This document shows, piece after piece, positions 45,593 through 57,300 of a DNA stretch of 64,000 bases. Below the pieces are notes generated by a model, which was not told where the DNA came from, searched no databases, and worked only from the letters and a program-made list of their open reading frames with translations. How positions within the stretch are numbered: the stretch's first letter is position 1; the number at the start of each line of letters is the position of its first letter. This stretch comes from Symsagittifera roscoffensis (Eukaryota; Xenacoelomorpha; Acoela; Convolutidae): assembly GCF_963678635.1 (NCBI RefSeq), contig NC_087065.1:34039679-34103678 (forward strand), written 5' to 3'. The position numbers and the translations under genes were made by a program.

Positions 45593-46008
45593 GGGAGGGT
45601 TCTCATGCTTGAAGGACCGAATGCTTGAAAAAGTTCAACCAATCAAAATCGCTAAGCATTTCTATTGGCTAAATGCCTTTCTCACAAAATCGAAGTCAAT
45701 ATTAACAGAAAATGTTTTAAATCAGTAGAAAATAATCAAATATATTACAAATTGCGGGTTACAACCGCAAAACTATTCAGATAAACATCAAGTTTAATGA
45801 GTTCAAAATCATAAGACTTTTTCATTCTTGAAAACTCGTCGGCATATTATCTAATCGGTCAGTATTAACACTATTGGCCTGAATTTATTTTCTTACTCCG
45901 AGATTTTCACGATTTACTTTGAGATTTTGAATACTCAATTCTGATTGGCTGAAAGTAAGCTAAAATAAATTTCAAGCATTTGGTCCTTCAAGCATGAGGG
46001 ACGCCACC
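45593..46008. mobile_element. MITE, 416 bp, with 10-bp target duplication
   Basis: Flanked by GTTCAATCTG at 45583-45592 and 46009-46018. Termini are GGGAGGGTTCTCATGCTTGA and, inverted, GGTGGCGTCCCTCATGCTTG, both continuing into AAGGACC and GCTTGAAA. It has no coding capacity. The right end begins GGTGGC like the inverted right end of the MULE at 42587, and the long target duplication also fits MULE-type mobilisation (inference). Confidence 0.88.
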
Positions 46009-46018
46009 GTTCAATCTG

Positions 46019-46540
46019 TTTGGTTCATTAGCCAATCAAATGCAAATAACATGGTTCGGCATTTCAATTAAAATTTGAAGCAGATAAAATTATTGGCCGA
46101 AATGACCAAAACGATAGAAATTTTTTCGGGCTGAAACCAATTTTCTGAACTTTTTTTCGTTTGGGTTTAATTTCACAAAAAAAAACATGAAATCAAATTT
46201 ATTGTTTGGTTAAGATTCACATTCTCAGTAAGTTCGGCTAAGATTTTTTCTGCCGGACCGGTTGATTGACATGCCTGGCCATGTTGCTTGAGTTTGATTG
46301 GCTAATATCAGCCAATCAAATTCTTCCGCATTAGTTTTAGCTAAGACAAGTAAGGATTTTAATTTTGGACCGTTTTGTGCATAAGACACAGATAAACGAA
46401 CACTTTTCCTCAAAGTTGGTTGAATCTCAATTCTTTTTCTAGGTTATTTGCATTTTGATATAAAAATGGAAGCTGCAAAAAGATTACCCGCACCGAGCGC
46501 CCAAGGATCATAATCGATTATATTGTCACAAAATGGTCAC
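46019..46540. other. Unassigned sequence
   Basis: Contains GATTGGCTAATATCAGCCAAT-like palindromic pieces (46298-46320) reminiscent of the interior of the adjacent MITE. No gene. Confidence 0.3.
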
Positions 46541-47898
46541 TACATTTTAAATTACAAAACAATCAATTATAATCCATTTAAAATGGACTATAATCATAGT
46601 AATTTCTGTTTCAATGTAATCCATTATAATCTATTATAATCCATTAAAATGGATTATAATCTTTACATTTTACACCCTCTCCCCCCTCCCCCGTTTACTT
46701 TATCCCCAAGCTGCAAGCTGTTCACTTTATCGCCCCTCCCCCAGTTTACTTTACCCCAACTTCCAGTCTTCAACCCCCGTTTATGTTACGGTAGGAATAT
46801 GGGGCGGGGGGGGGGGAACGGTGGCCGTTTACACCCCTGCCAATTTACCCCTCCCGTTTACCCCCTGCTAGCTTACCCCCCCCCCCCTTTACCCCCTGCT
46901 AGTCCTCCCCCCCGTTCAACCCCTGTCAGTCCCCCCAAACCGTTTACCCCCTGCCAGTTTACCTCAACTGCCATTCGCCCCCCCCCCCCCTTATAGTTGA
47001 ACACGGGGGGAGGGATTATTTATTGGTTGATTTTGGGGAGGAGGTTAATGATTGTCACCTCCCAGTTTACCGCCCCCTCTTTAATTGGGGGACTTGAGGG
47101 GGTGACGCTGAAACATGGTGTTCAGTAGAAAGCATAGCAAACATTTTGCAAATTTCATGCAAAATTTGCAAAATTAATCGAATTTAGTTTTAAAAATTAA
47201 ATGCATTATAATCGATTATAATGGATTTATATTTCAAAAATAATCTATTATAATGGATTATCTTGGCAAAAATAATCAATTTCAGTGCCAAAAATGGTGG
47301 ATTATAATCGATTTTAATGGATTATAATGGATAATTTTTTTCAGAAATAATCGATTATAGTGGTAATATAATCGATTTCGTGGTCTGAATTTTACTTTAA
47401 CCCCACCCCCCCCCCCGTTTAACCCCTGCCAGTTTACCACAACTGCCATTCGCCCCCCCCCCCCCCCTTATAGTTGATCACGGGGGAAATATTTATTGGT
47501 TGATTTTGGGTAGGAGGTTAATGGTTGTGTCCCCCCAGTTTAACGCCCCCTCTTTAGTTGAAGGGAGGTAAAAAATACTTGAGGGGGGAGGAAGTGACGT
47601 TGAGACATGGCCTTTAGTAAAAAGCATAGCAAACATTTTGCAAATTTCCTGCAAAATTTGCAAAACTCCTGCGAAATAAGTCGAATTTAGTTCTAAAAAT
47701 AAAATGCATTATAATCAATTATACTGGATTATAATGGAATTTTATCTCAAAAATATTCAATTATAATGGATTATCTTGGCAAAAATAATCGATTTAATTG
47801 CCGAAAATTATGGATTATAATCGATTTTAATGGATTATAATGGATAATTTTTTTCAGAAATAATCCATTTTAAAGGCAATAAAATCGATTTCGTGGTC
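46540..47898. repeat. Satellite region: TTATAATCGATTATAATGG units and C-rich minisatellite
   Basis: Blocks of near-palindromic ATTATAATCGATTATAATGG repeats (46550-46670, 47200-47370, 47700-47890) alternate with C-rich repeats such as TTTACCCCCTGCCAG and runs of 10-13 C. A ~475-bp unit is tandemly duplicated: CAACTGCCATTCGCCCCC at 46965 and 47440, each followed by TTATAGTTGA.CACGGGGG and AAGCATAGCAAACATTTTGC. The proline-rich open frame at 46649-46996 comes from the C-rich repeats and is not a gene. Confidence 0.85.
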
Positions 47899-48025
47899 TG
47901 TTAAATGGAGGAAAGAAGTGAGCTCGACAAAGAACCTTGCGTGACTTTGAATTCTAGATTTACAAGTTTTGACAAACTGTTCTTTCTTTGCAACAGTTTT
48001 TTAACTAGATAAGATAAAATATTTT
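47899..48025 (+). repeat. Left arm of a ~125-bp inverted repeat flanking an RT fragment
   Basis: Near-perfect reverse complement of 48541-48666. It contains GAGGAAAGAAGTGAGCTCGA, CTTGCGTGACTTTGAATTCT and AACTAGATAAGATAAAATAT, with only about ten differences by eye. Confidence 0.9.
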
Positions 48026-48049
48026 GTACTGGACAAATGAATCAGTTCA

Positions 48050-48900
48050 GTGTCACACTCCAATTTTGTGAAGATATATTAAAACCTTTTTTCTGAAAAA
48101 ACTGGCTCAATCTTGAGCGAACTGACCTGTGAAAAAATATATACTTGCATAGATTGGTCCAAGTTTTCCGAATGCTTTAAAAGAGCAGTGATCACTCCAC
48201 TTACTATAAAAAAAAAGCTTGACCCAAATAAAATAAACTCTTATCGACCAATAGCAAACTTAATTTTTTTTTCAGTTTTGTTTTCAAGCGAATTTATCAA
48301 ACAACTCAACCAGTTCCTGAGTTCTGAAAATCTTCCTGATGAGTATCAATCTGCCTACAGAAAGTACTCTTCCACCGAAACGGCACTGTTGAAGACTACA
48401 GATGATCTACTAGCCTGTCTAGATAATAGGAGACAAGTTTCTTTGATTATTCCCGACCTTTCATCTGCATTCGATACTATCAATCACGGAATCTTACGGG
48501 AGAGTTTGAAAAGTCGCATAGGAAAAACTTCGGTTGCTTCAAAATATTTTATCTTATCTAATTAAAAAACTGTTGCAAAGAAATGACAGTTTGTCAAACC
48601 TTGTAAATATAGAATTCAAAGTCACGCAAGATTCTTTGTCGAGATCACTTCTTTCCTCAATTTAACTTTCCCTATCATTGACATACTTTGCTGAATCAAA
48701 GTTTTCATTAGAAATGCACTTTGATGAAGCCACTCTAAAATGTGGGATCTCTGATATAAAAGAATTGAATAAAACAGAATGGTCTGTAGCAAACATTACG
48801 CACTAGTTTTTGTCGATGCGACTAAACCTAAAAGAATCAAGGAGTCAGTTCTTGAATTTAGTGACCAGAAAAAAAGTTTAAATCGTCAGTCATGCTTATT
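48050..48900 (+). pseudogene. Decayed L2/CR1-like RT fragment
   Basis: A 150-codon frame (48113-48565) gives WSKFSECFKRAVITPL, KKKLDPNKINSYRPIANLIF (family LKKP.LDPN...NYRPISNL), LPDEYQSAYRKYSSTETALL and LIIPDLSSAFDTINHGILRE (motif A; D and FDTI kept). It runs out as KYFILSN inside the right inverted-repeat arm. Beyond it, 48740-48850 reads ELNKTEWSVANIT and LSMRLNLKESRSQFLN, resembling the W...N.L.LN..KS..L region after the catalytic box. Motif B (GVPQGS) and YADD are missing. It is therefore internally deleted. Confidence 0.72.
48541..48666 (-). repeat. Right arm of the inverted repeat
   Basis: Inverse of 47899-48025. It begins within the RT reading frame (KYFILSN), so the left arm may be an inverted duplication of this RT-derived piece. 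Confidence 0.9.
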
Positions 48901-51700
48901 GGAGAGTCAATTCGGAAAACTCTGAACACGAAAGACGATTTTTTTTATTGCTGCGTTGCCTCATTGACAAATTTTTGTTAATAAAAACCAAACCATCCTG
49001 TGTGCGGTGCTTGTTTATAATTATAATTTATAATTGTAGTTCCTGCGAATCGCAGAGGAGCTATCAGTAGGCCTTAACAGTCCTGTCGAGGATAGTCGAT
49101 TTGTATTATCTCCCCACATTCCAGACAGTGTTATTTTTGCTGAGCGAAGCTGTTTTTTGCGACTCAAGGCCTTTTTTTTGCGTTGTTATTATAGTCTTCG
49201 TTAATTTCGTCAATTAGATTTTTGTTTTAGCTTGTATGCAAGTTAAATTACTCAATGGAGCCTGTACATTTGTCTCTGGGCTGAAAAAACGTCAGAATAA
49301 TATGCATTATAAACTTGATTATACTTGGTTGCGATAAAATCTTGCGTTACTTTGAAAGTTGTACCTGATATGCTTAAATGTCTCTTCAGCACACATCATT
49401 CCATCATATCTTTGTATTTAATTTCTGCTAAAAAAATGTCCTTACGCTATAATCAGAAAACCATGATATATATAAAAAACAGTGGTAATAAGTTATCAAA
49501 TGAGAAGCAATTTTGTAAACATCTGCCGACGGATTTTTTCAAAGAGCTTTTTAATGAAAATCTTTTCAGTTGATATAATGAAACAAACATAGAAAATCGG
49601 ATGGAAATCAAATCTTACGTTATAGAATAAATCTTCAAGTGGAAACCAGGTTCTGCCCCAACGAAGCATCATAATAAACATCAAGAATAGCACTAAGATC
49701 TTCCCTGGTACATGAAATTTTTGTAACCAGAATTCGAAACGATTCTTGTACTGGTGAAAACTCGCGACAATCTAGTGCGGTTAAGTTCTCAGTGATCTTA
49801 AGAAGATGCTGGTGCAAACCGTTTTTTTCATGGATGACACAAACAGCTGCCAGATCATGGACGAGTATGAGGAAGCAGCGGAGATGGAAGAGGTGGTTTT
49901 AAAGCTAAAAGATTAGAATTTTAAAGTTTTTGCTAGATCCCTTATCAGCCGTAACTAAGAAAACTCGTTAAGTAGAAGAGTCAACAATTGATACCAGAAT
50001 CTGACATTATGGCATGGGATCGCATTTTTTAGAAACGTTTAGCATAGTTACCGGAAGCACGTTCGATCCGACGGACTTGCTCCTACTACGAATGACGTGC
50101 GCGAATTAGTGAAAGATTTCTTTGATGCCATCAGAAAGATTGAAAACCATGTGGTCGTCAAGAGCAGACGCAGATGGCCCTGATGAAAATTTCAGCTCGT
50201 TATAGAGTGGGTATAATGTTGTATCCCCAAATCATTTTATGGAGGTAACAACTGGCGTCTTATGTGAATTGGACTGTGTTTTTTTTATATAAGTTTGAAC
50301 TGCAAACACATTTGAATACAAGAAATTGGTGTTAAAATTAGATTTGTGATGATAATGATGATGTTTTTGATTTTATGAGACCCCAGTCCTTGCAATATTG
50401 TTATAGACTAGTTCAAAAACAATGTTTTATAATTTTCAAATTGTCATTTTGTTTTTCAAAAAGAGCTGCTTTCAGACATGGTCTGCTAATTAGATACTGG
50501 AGACGTGTTTACATTTAGGCAGCTTCTTGTAGAACTAGATCTGGGTTTTCGAGTTTAGTTCTACTCTGATTCGACCCTAGTGGATGACAGAGCAAGTAAT
50601 GGAGACAAGATTGGTTGAAGATAAAATCAGAAGGACATTTCCTTTGATGATATATGGCTCGCTTGGATCAGCTATGTTTTGCGCTATAAATGCATGAGAT
50701 GCATCAAAAAAGATTGAAAAACAAACAAATGGTGAAAAAGGAGATTTCGTGGTGGATTTGGGGTATATGGATAATATAAAGTCCCAATACTTCCTCTTTG
50801 AAACATATGTTAACATTGGCAAGCAAAGCTTGAAAAGAATATTCTTTCTTCGAATCACAGAAATTGAAGGTTAATCAGCCCCAATTTTTTTTCTTAGGCC
50901 AAAACTACTTTTACAGAAACCAGGCAGAAAACACTTTTGTAGATGAGTAATGTAATATAAAGTACATAAAAATACAAATGATTGTATGTTTAATCAGGTA
51001 CTCGGTATCAGTTACGCATTAGAACGGAGTCTCTTTCGGAAGAGCAGAGTTCAATAAGAATAGGACACGACCTTATATCTAGATCAAAGTTAGCAAAACT
51101 AGCGTAACGTAGGTAGCAATGCTAACAACTCCTATAGCCGGTATAAACTGGCCTTGAGGTGTGCATCTTTGTGCAGAGTGTTGCAGACATTACTTGAATA
51201 TATATGATAATTACGTCAGTTGGTGCTAACAGAAAGTTAGTTTCCGCCATAGAAAAAAGTACAGCTGAACTATTTCCAATTTCTGTGATTCGAAGAAAAA
51301 AAACAAAGGAGGACACTTTATAGAGGGCAAAGAGAGGCAGTTAGTAATGAAGCGAGTGAAACAGACCAGGCTATTAGTTTAATAGGAGAGCGGATGGCCG
51401 AAAAGAAGAAGAAGAAATTGAAACAGGCAAACGTAAGCAAAAAACCAATGACGAAGAGTAAATATGCTCGGACTGCTTTTTTTCAGAGAGATATCGAGTT
51501 TTGTGCAGCCAGTTTTGACCAATTTTTTTTGAAAAACATTGGTGTCCTGAGCTCAAAAGAATACAACCAGAAAAAAAAAACATATTCTAATTTTTTTGAG
51601 CTTGAGCTTATTTGATCAGTTCGGGATAATAAAAACGCGTGAAGTTTCCAATTTATCATTAGTGCGTTTTAAATGCGGCGAGAAAACCCATCTTAGAGAG
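48900..51700. other. No recognisable gene
   Basis: Scattered short frames on both strands, some with protein-like composition (minus strand 49635-49817: HLLKITENLTALDCREFSPV, then ESFRILVTKISC; plus strand about 49850-50180: DEYEEAAEMEEVV, TNDVRELVKDFFDAIRKIEN). They may be relics of a transposon gene. No domain recognised. Confidence 0.35.
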
Positions 51701-52400
51701 CATTCCTTAGTGATTTGAGGCACGCCAATTGATCCAAACAAGACTGTTCGTATGTCACGAAGAAGCCCTGAATGTTCCGATTGCATTTTAGGGTCAACTA
51801 GAAGGCTTCTGATTTAAAAATTGATAAATACTTTTAAAAAACGGATTTATTTTTTCGCATTTTCTCATTTTCCGAATCAGTTTATCCCTACACGTAATTT
51901 AAAACACCTATTTAGCTTCTCTTATCCTGGTTTTAAGGCCAAATGACTTCAAATCAATTCGGAACGATTTAATCCTCCGACTACGCTTGTTATGAGAATG
52001 CAGTATATTGCTCGTCAATTATCGACAACTTGGCAAAATTAGCAATTTTCGTACCTTCAGAAAATAACTAAAAACACTTACAGACAAAATGTATTACAAC
52101 AATTGATCTCCGCTAAAACTTTTTAAAGATTTGACCTCCAGATGAGATTAAAACCACCCAAAAACACGCATTGCAAAAAACCAAAATGTGACTAAATGAA
52201 AAAACAAACAAAGCATAATTATTCCGTCACTTTCTTTGAAAGTTGAAACTAAAATATGCTATTAGTTGTATGTGAGTTAACTCACATTTTTGCCTTTCAG
52301 AAATATCTGGTGGTTGCTATGCCAGTAACATAGAAGGTTGTGACCATTTTTTTACCACATTTTCATTTGTTTTTTTTTTCTCTTTTTTTTCGTGCATTCG
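51700..52400 (+). repeat. Dispersed family C, copy 1
   Basis: Blocks GAAGCCCTGAATGTTCCGAT, AACGATTTAATCCTCCGA and GCAGTATATTGCTCGTCAAT recur at 56440-57000 and 60470-61170 in the same order (e.g. AAGGATTTATTTTTCCGC, ATATATTGCGCATTAATTTT). Confidence 0.5.
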
Positions 52401-53570
52401 GAAAAAGAACAAATTTAGCACAGTAAAAACTACCAATGGCATTCTAAAGAAAATGTTAATAGCAAACAAACCAGATTCATTATTATAAATTCATGTAGAT
52501 ATATCAAAGGGCAGTTGGAACATCCAATAGTTTACCCTGATACGAGTAGTTTTGGTTGAAGGCACATCGATTTTTAGCAAAAAAAGTTAGCAAAATTTAC
52601 AAGCTAGAAATGACTTACTTCGACAATATGGATTTTAAACGAACCTGAAATAACACAACCACAGCAGTTATGTTGAAAATCAAGCGATCGAAATAATTCT
52701 TAACAATTTGTTTTTGCCTCCATTGATAAATATTGAGTTGAAACTCAAAAAGATATGTACCTCTTGATTATTTTTTGTAGCTTGCCGGACGAGCCGTGAT
52801 CTGAATTTTTTTGTGCGCGCTTCAAAAAATTTATTTTTGATGATGAAAGAAGCGTGAACGGAATTATTTTTGCGTGGCAAATTATCCCGCATTACAAAGT
52901 TGTTTCAAAGTGAATTGAAGTATGCTAATTGGTCGCATTATTTTTATGCGATCCAATTTTTCGTACTTGATTCTTGATATAATTGAATTTTTTGGTTTAT
53001 TTGGTATTGCTTAAAAAGCAGTCGGAATTTTCGAGAATTTGCCCTGATATACGAGCAGCCTTGTTTATTTATGGAAAGTGCTTTAATGGAATGCGCAATC
53101 TAAGTGAAGAGTGAATTATTGAAACACGAGATGACGCTGTGATTCGATATTAGCTACAAAAAAAAGTAACTTTTAACCATTTTCTTAAAGTTATCTGCAA
53201 ATTTGACTATTGACATTCATCAACTCTTTGGAAGCCCGCAACTTAGTTGAATGGAATCAGAAAAATTTTGGAGATAATCTAAAATTTCAAATAACCTCCT
53301 GAAATAAGATATGTTTTTTTTATGAAGGAGCTTAGCTTCAGCTTGCTCGCGTATTGCTTGCTCCGCAGAAGAAAGACAAAAACTACCAAATCGTTGAAAA
53401 CAAACCATCCAAATTTTTCAACTCTGTTTTTTTCTAGTTTTTGCAGTAATAAATGAAATCAACACTCCCTCTCAAAAATCCTTTATTGTGACTTAATGCA
53501 TAGATTAATAAAATTAAGCCTCAACCCTCTTATGGAAAGACTGCCTAAATGGAAAGCCCATCCCACAGCA
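52401..53570. other. AT-rich, no gene
   Basis: Nothing recognisable beyond short low-complexity frames. Confidence 0.35.
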
Positions 53571-53584
53571 ACCGTTGATCATTG

Positions 53585-53720
53585 AGGCACCTAACCTAGT
53601 GGTAAGGCGTTCACTTCGTCATCGTTAGATCGTATATTCGATCCCCTGCCATGGCAATAATAGTGTGCGAGGACCAGCTTTCACTTGTCCTCTAGCTTCA
53701 GGTCTACCAAACCCTGACAG
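53585..53720 (+). repeat. tRNA-derived SINE head
   Basis: An A-box-like CCTAGTGGTAAGGCG and a B-box-like ATATTCGATCCCC lie 40-odd bases apart, spaced as in a tRNA gene, but the acceptor stem does not pair and the sequence runs on (TGCCATGGCAATAATAGTG), so it is a SINE rather than a tRNA. Confidence 0.55.
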
Positions 53721-54029
53721 ATTTTGGCTGTTATAGTGAGACCACGCCATGTGAAAGTTATAGGCGCAAAAAATGGCTTTAGAAACAAAAAAGAGCTTCG
53801 CTCAACAAAAATAACTCAGTATAGAATGGGGGGAAGTATGAGAAACAGACTATGCAAACACAGGCTGGATTGCTTTTCATATACCTTCTGCGAACTGCAG
53901 AAACCACCATTACTTATAGAAATGTTTCACTTTTTCCTAAATTTGAGTCGCAGTTACAGAGTTCTGTGTGAGCAGGACCAGTGTATACTAGTTGGTTTGC
54001 TTATGAGATATTGAATTGAATAGACTGAC

Positions 54030-54253
54030 CTTGTACAATAGATCTCTCTGGAATGGATGCAGCATGATACCAGGAGAGTCCTTTCTTCTGGGCCACACCT
54101 TGCCCCTTGTGGGACTGGCTTCGTAACCACAGATTTCATACTTAGCACCAGGACTTCCCGGAATGTTGGAAGTGGTCAGAGAGGCTGAGAGGTACATGGG
54201 CTCGTCGTAAGTGTGGCCTCCGTGCATTATGAACATAATAGTAGGTCGCAACT
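54030..54253 (-). CDS. Single exon of an unrecognised protein-coding gene
   Basis: The 224-bp interval lies between a strong acceptor (CCTCCCTCCCATCGTCAG) and donor (AAG|GTCAGT). It is open in one frame and much richer in G+C than its flanks, exactly like the Kir exons. Entry phase uses two bases, then 74 codons ending in phase 0. The translation begins LRPTIMFIMHGGHTYDEPMY and includes LSASLTTSNIPGSPGAKYEI, CGYEASPTRGKVWPRRKDSP and GIMLHPFQRDLLYK. No domain is recognised with confidence; the alternating hydrophobic pattern would suit a beta-rich fold. Neighbouring exons must lie elsewhere (upstream to the right). Its exit phase matches the entry phase of the Kir N-terminal exon 31 kb away, but nothing in the protein suggests they belong together. 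Confidence 0.75.
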
Positions 54254-56430
54254 CTGACGATGGGAGGGAGGAATGGTAATAGATTAACAGATAAGACCAA
54301 TCAGTTTAGTTCGTCGGTTCCGCTGTCTGATTCAATCAAGAAACGAATGATATTTAAATATGGCTTTTCCAATTCATCGATGGCATGTGAATAACATTTT
54401 GGAAAGAGGTGGCATTGAGCTAATTAACAATGTCTGTCTGTACATTATGGACATGTGTTCATCGTTAAATACGATGATGGTCGTAATTGTGTATTTAGTC
54501 ATCTTCTTTCTCACTATTTGCTAGGAAAAAATCGATATCCGCATATGTAATGTGAGAAGGTCAGTATGTTAAAAAATTACATCATCGCACGTCACAAGTG
54601 GTTAATTGCAAATACTTTACCTTTAATTACATTTACGAGTTTTACCTTCAATTTTCAATTACAAAAAGAAAAAATTTAAAAAAGGTTTCATTCTAAAAAA
54701 TAGAGGAGCAATTAAGCGCTTCCTCGCCAATTTTTCATTCAGACTTTCAGCAGGTAATTTTTAAAGGTCTTAAAAGCAGCCTTAGTGAAGACCGTGCTTG
54801 TTTCGACAAACAATAGGGAAAATATTTAAATTTCAAATTATCCTGCACGTGAAAAAAGGGACCTAAAAATGCCCCGTAGGAGACAAAATGGAGCCATCTC
54901 GCCTCTCAAGGCAGAGGATACAATTTGAGAGAGTTTGGAGGACTAGATAAATGAAATGGCAGTTAATTATATTCTTTTCCTTTGGACTATCAATTTCATC
55001 GCAATATTCAAAGAGGCTTCACAAAATATGCAACTTGAACGTTTTCTGCTCGCTAATTCATCCAATACTTCAGATTAAACGGGTTATAAAATGCATAGAC
55101 ACAATTCGTTTATTAGAAGTGGTTGTTGGTCACTAATCATAAGGAAGGGAGGAGAAACCGCCCGAAAACAAATTTGACCCAAGAAAAGGTAGCATATCAA
55201 TTTCCGGCGTCCAAATAGTTTGGTTCAAAAGTGATATTGATTGACAATAATGGATATCGCAGAGGCGGAAAAATCCTCTAAGGTTACCTTTTGAGTCTTC
55301 GAACAAGAATTTTGAAAAATGGATAAGTTTGTAAGACTTAACCGAAATAAACAGAGCGTGAATAAGCAGACAATGGGTTCTAAATTGGGCAGTTTTAACC
55401 TAAAGGACTCGTGTTTATTTGAATTGCACGCAAGCAGGGGTTTATTGCCAGTCTCAGCTTTGCCAATCGAATGTGCAACAGAGCAAGGCATAAGAGCCGG
55501 TTATGGGCCAGTCAGAACAACGGAGCTGAACTGACAATTAAGATCAAACTTCACAGGATGTATTCAAATAAGGAAGACTCGGTGGCTCATAAGACATAAC
55601 CGGAACCAAATTTAGGCAAAGGCATGCCACAAATCAGTTTTTGATCAATAATTTTGAAGTTTGACAGGCATAATTCAAAGTATAAGGTAAACAATCAAAA
55701 GTCATAAGTCTCTTTTATCATGTGGTAATATTTATAAATGAACGTCTTTGCTCATTTAGATTGAGAAGATATCTGGAAGGTGTGATATAAAATGAAGACA
55801 ATCTTCTGATTTGTGCGACCTCTAAAAGTCTGAAATCCGCTCGTTAACCCCACAAATATGATTCCCGCTCGCAAATAAAATAACTGATATCAAATCAAAG
55901 AAGTAACCATTGAATCAGAGTATTTGACCTGTGAGCAATGTAGTACAACCAATCACCTGAGCATCCATTTTTGATGAGTACCCTGTTTTTGAACGGAAAA
56001 CTAAAAATCAGACAAATCATGGACTCCATTGGAAAAAAATGATCAGTGGATATCATCAATTTGAAAAAAGAAGCAAAAATGAACAAAAATAAGTCTAAAA
56101 GAGTGTTTCTTTCCTCCTTAGAAACACAAGTCATCGAAATTAGGCATGCTTAGCGCAGACAAGCTTTTCGTGTCAAGAAATCAGCGAGACTCTAATTTTA
56201 ATCAAATGAAAACAAGCTACCAGTATTGTATCTTGAACAGAATAACACACAATCATTGATTTGATTTTGTATGTGACATTAATTGGCTAAATTGAAACAA
56301 ATACATATTCCGAAAGAAGCTAAAGCCAGCAAATTCTAATCAATTTTTTCTTCACGATACACATTGAAATAAAAGTAGACAATGTATGCTGTGAAAATTG
56401 CATACAATGATTTTGGTGTTAGACATTTTC
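54254..56430. other. No recognisable gene
   Basis: Moderately AT-rich. Frames of 71-88 codons on opposite strands at 55225-55534 overlap each other and show no family signature. Probably intron of the gene with the exon at 54030-54253. Confidence 0.35.
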
Positions 56431-56439
56431 CCATTTTAT

Positions 56440-57300
56440 AAACGGCACCTTTATCTTCGACAAAAAAAAACAAAAAACAAAGCTGCTCTCATATCGCATG
56501 CGGGTGAAGCCCTGAATGTTCTGACTACTCTTTAACGTCTAAGATATTATTTTTGATGTTTAAAAAAATTAATGACACTGTCAAAAAAATTGATTTTATT
56601 TTCCAAATTTATGTTCCATGCCCTCTATTGTCGATCACAAGTTTTTTGGTTGAATTTTTTTATTGAGGGTCGAAAAAATTGAGAAGAATTTTTTAATTTT
56701 TAAAGTTATTATTTCTTAACTTTTAATTTTATCTCCCCACAAGCTATGTAAAAAATCAAGCCACAAAAAAAGAGCAAGTTTTTACTTCAATTCAATTTGG
56801 AAGGATTTATTTTTCCGCTTACAATTTATTAGAACGAAATATATTGCGCATTAATTTTCCCAATATGAACTATACTGGTCAAAGTAGTCTCAAAATCAAA
56901 CCATCATATTTTTAGGAAAAATAATCACAGGTGAAATACTATTTACATTGAACTCCAGATTCTTCAGATAGCATGAACAAATTCCGTCAAAAAGTTGAAA
57001 AGACAAAAATTGACTGATTAAAAAAACCACCCCAAGCATAAATATTTCGTTTTTTTTTCGAAAAGAGGAACAGAAAAGATCGCAAGTGAAGTGCATTTAG
57101 AAAAAAATTTTTAGCTCAAAACTTCAAATAGAGTTCAGATACTAAAAAAATCATTCCCAAATGGCATGTTACAAAATTAAAACCTGTCTGAAGAAAAAAC
57201 CTCACCGGGCACAAATGTGCATCACTTCTTCAAACTTCAGTGCAAAAAAGTCGACCAAATTTTTTGTTCCCAAAAATGATATGAGTTTTTTGGATGGAGA
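56440..57300 (+). repeat. Dispersed family C, copy 2
   Basis: GAAGCCCTGAATGTTCTGAC at 56509, ATCTCCCCACAAGC, AAGGATTTATTTTTCCGC and GAACGAAATATATTGCGC. Diverged from copies 1 and 3. Confidence 0.5.

Noticed and set aside
46649-46996. A 115-codon proline-rich frame
   Set aside because: Produced by the C-rich minisatellite; no start context or family signal.
53585-53660. tRNA gene
   Set aside because: A/B boxes are present but acceptor and T-stem pairing fail, and the sequence continues as a SINE body.
22674-54030. Joining the 54-kb exon to the Kir gene as an upstream exon
   Set aside because: Phases are compatible (0/0) and strand is the same, but the peptide has no Kir character and 31 kb of repeats separate them; one-in-three phase agreement is weak evidence.
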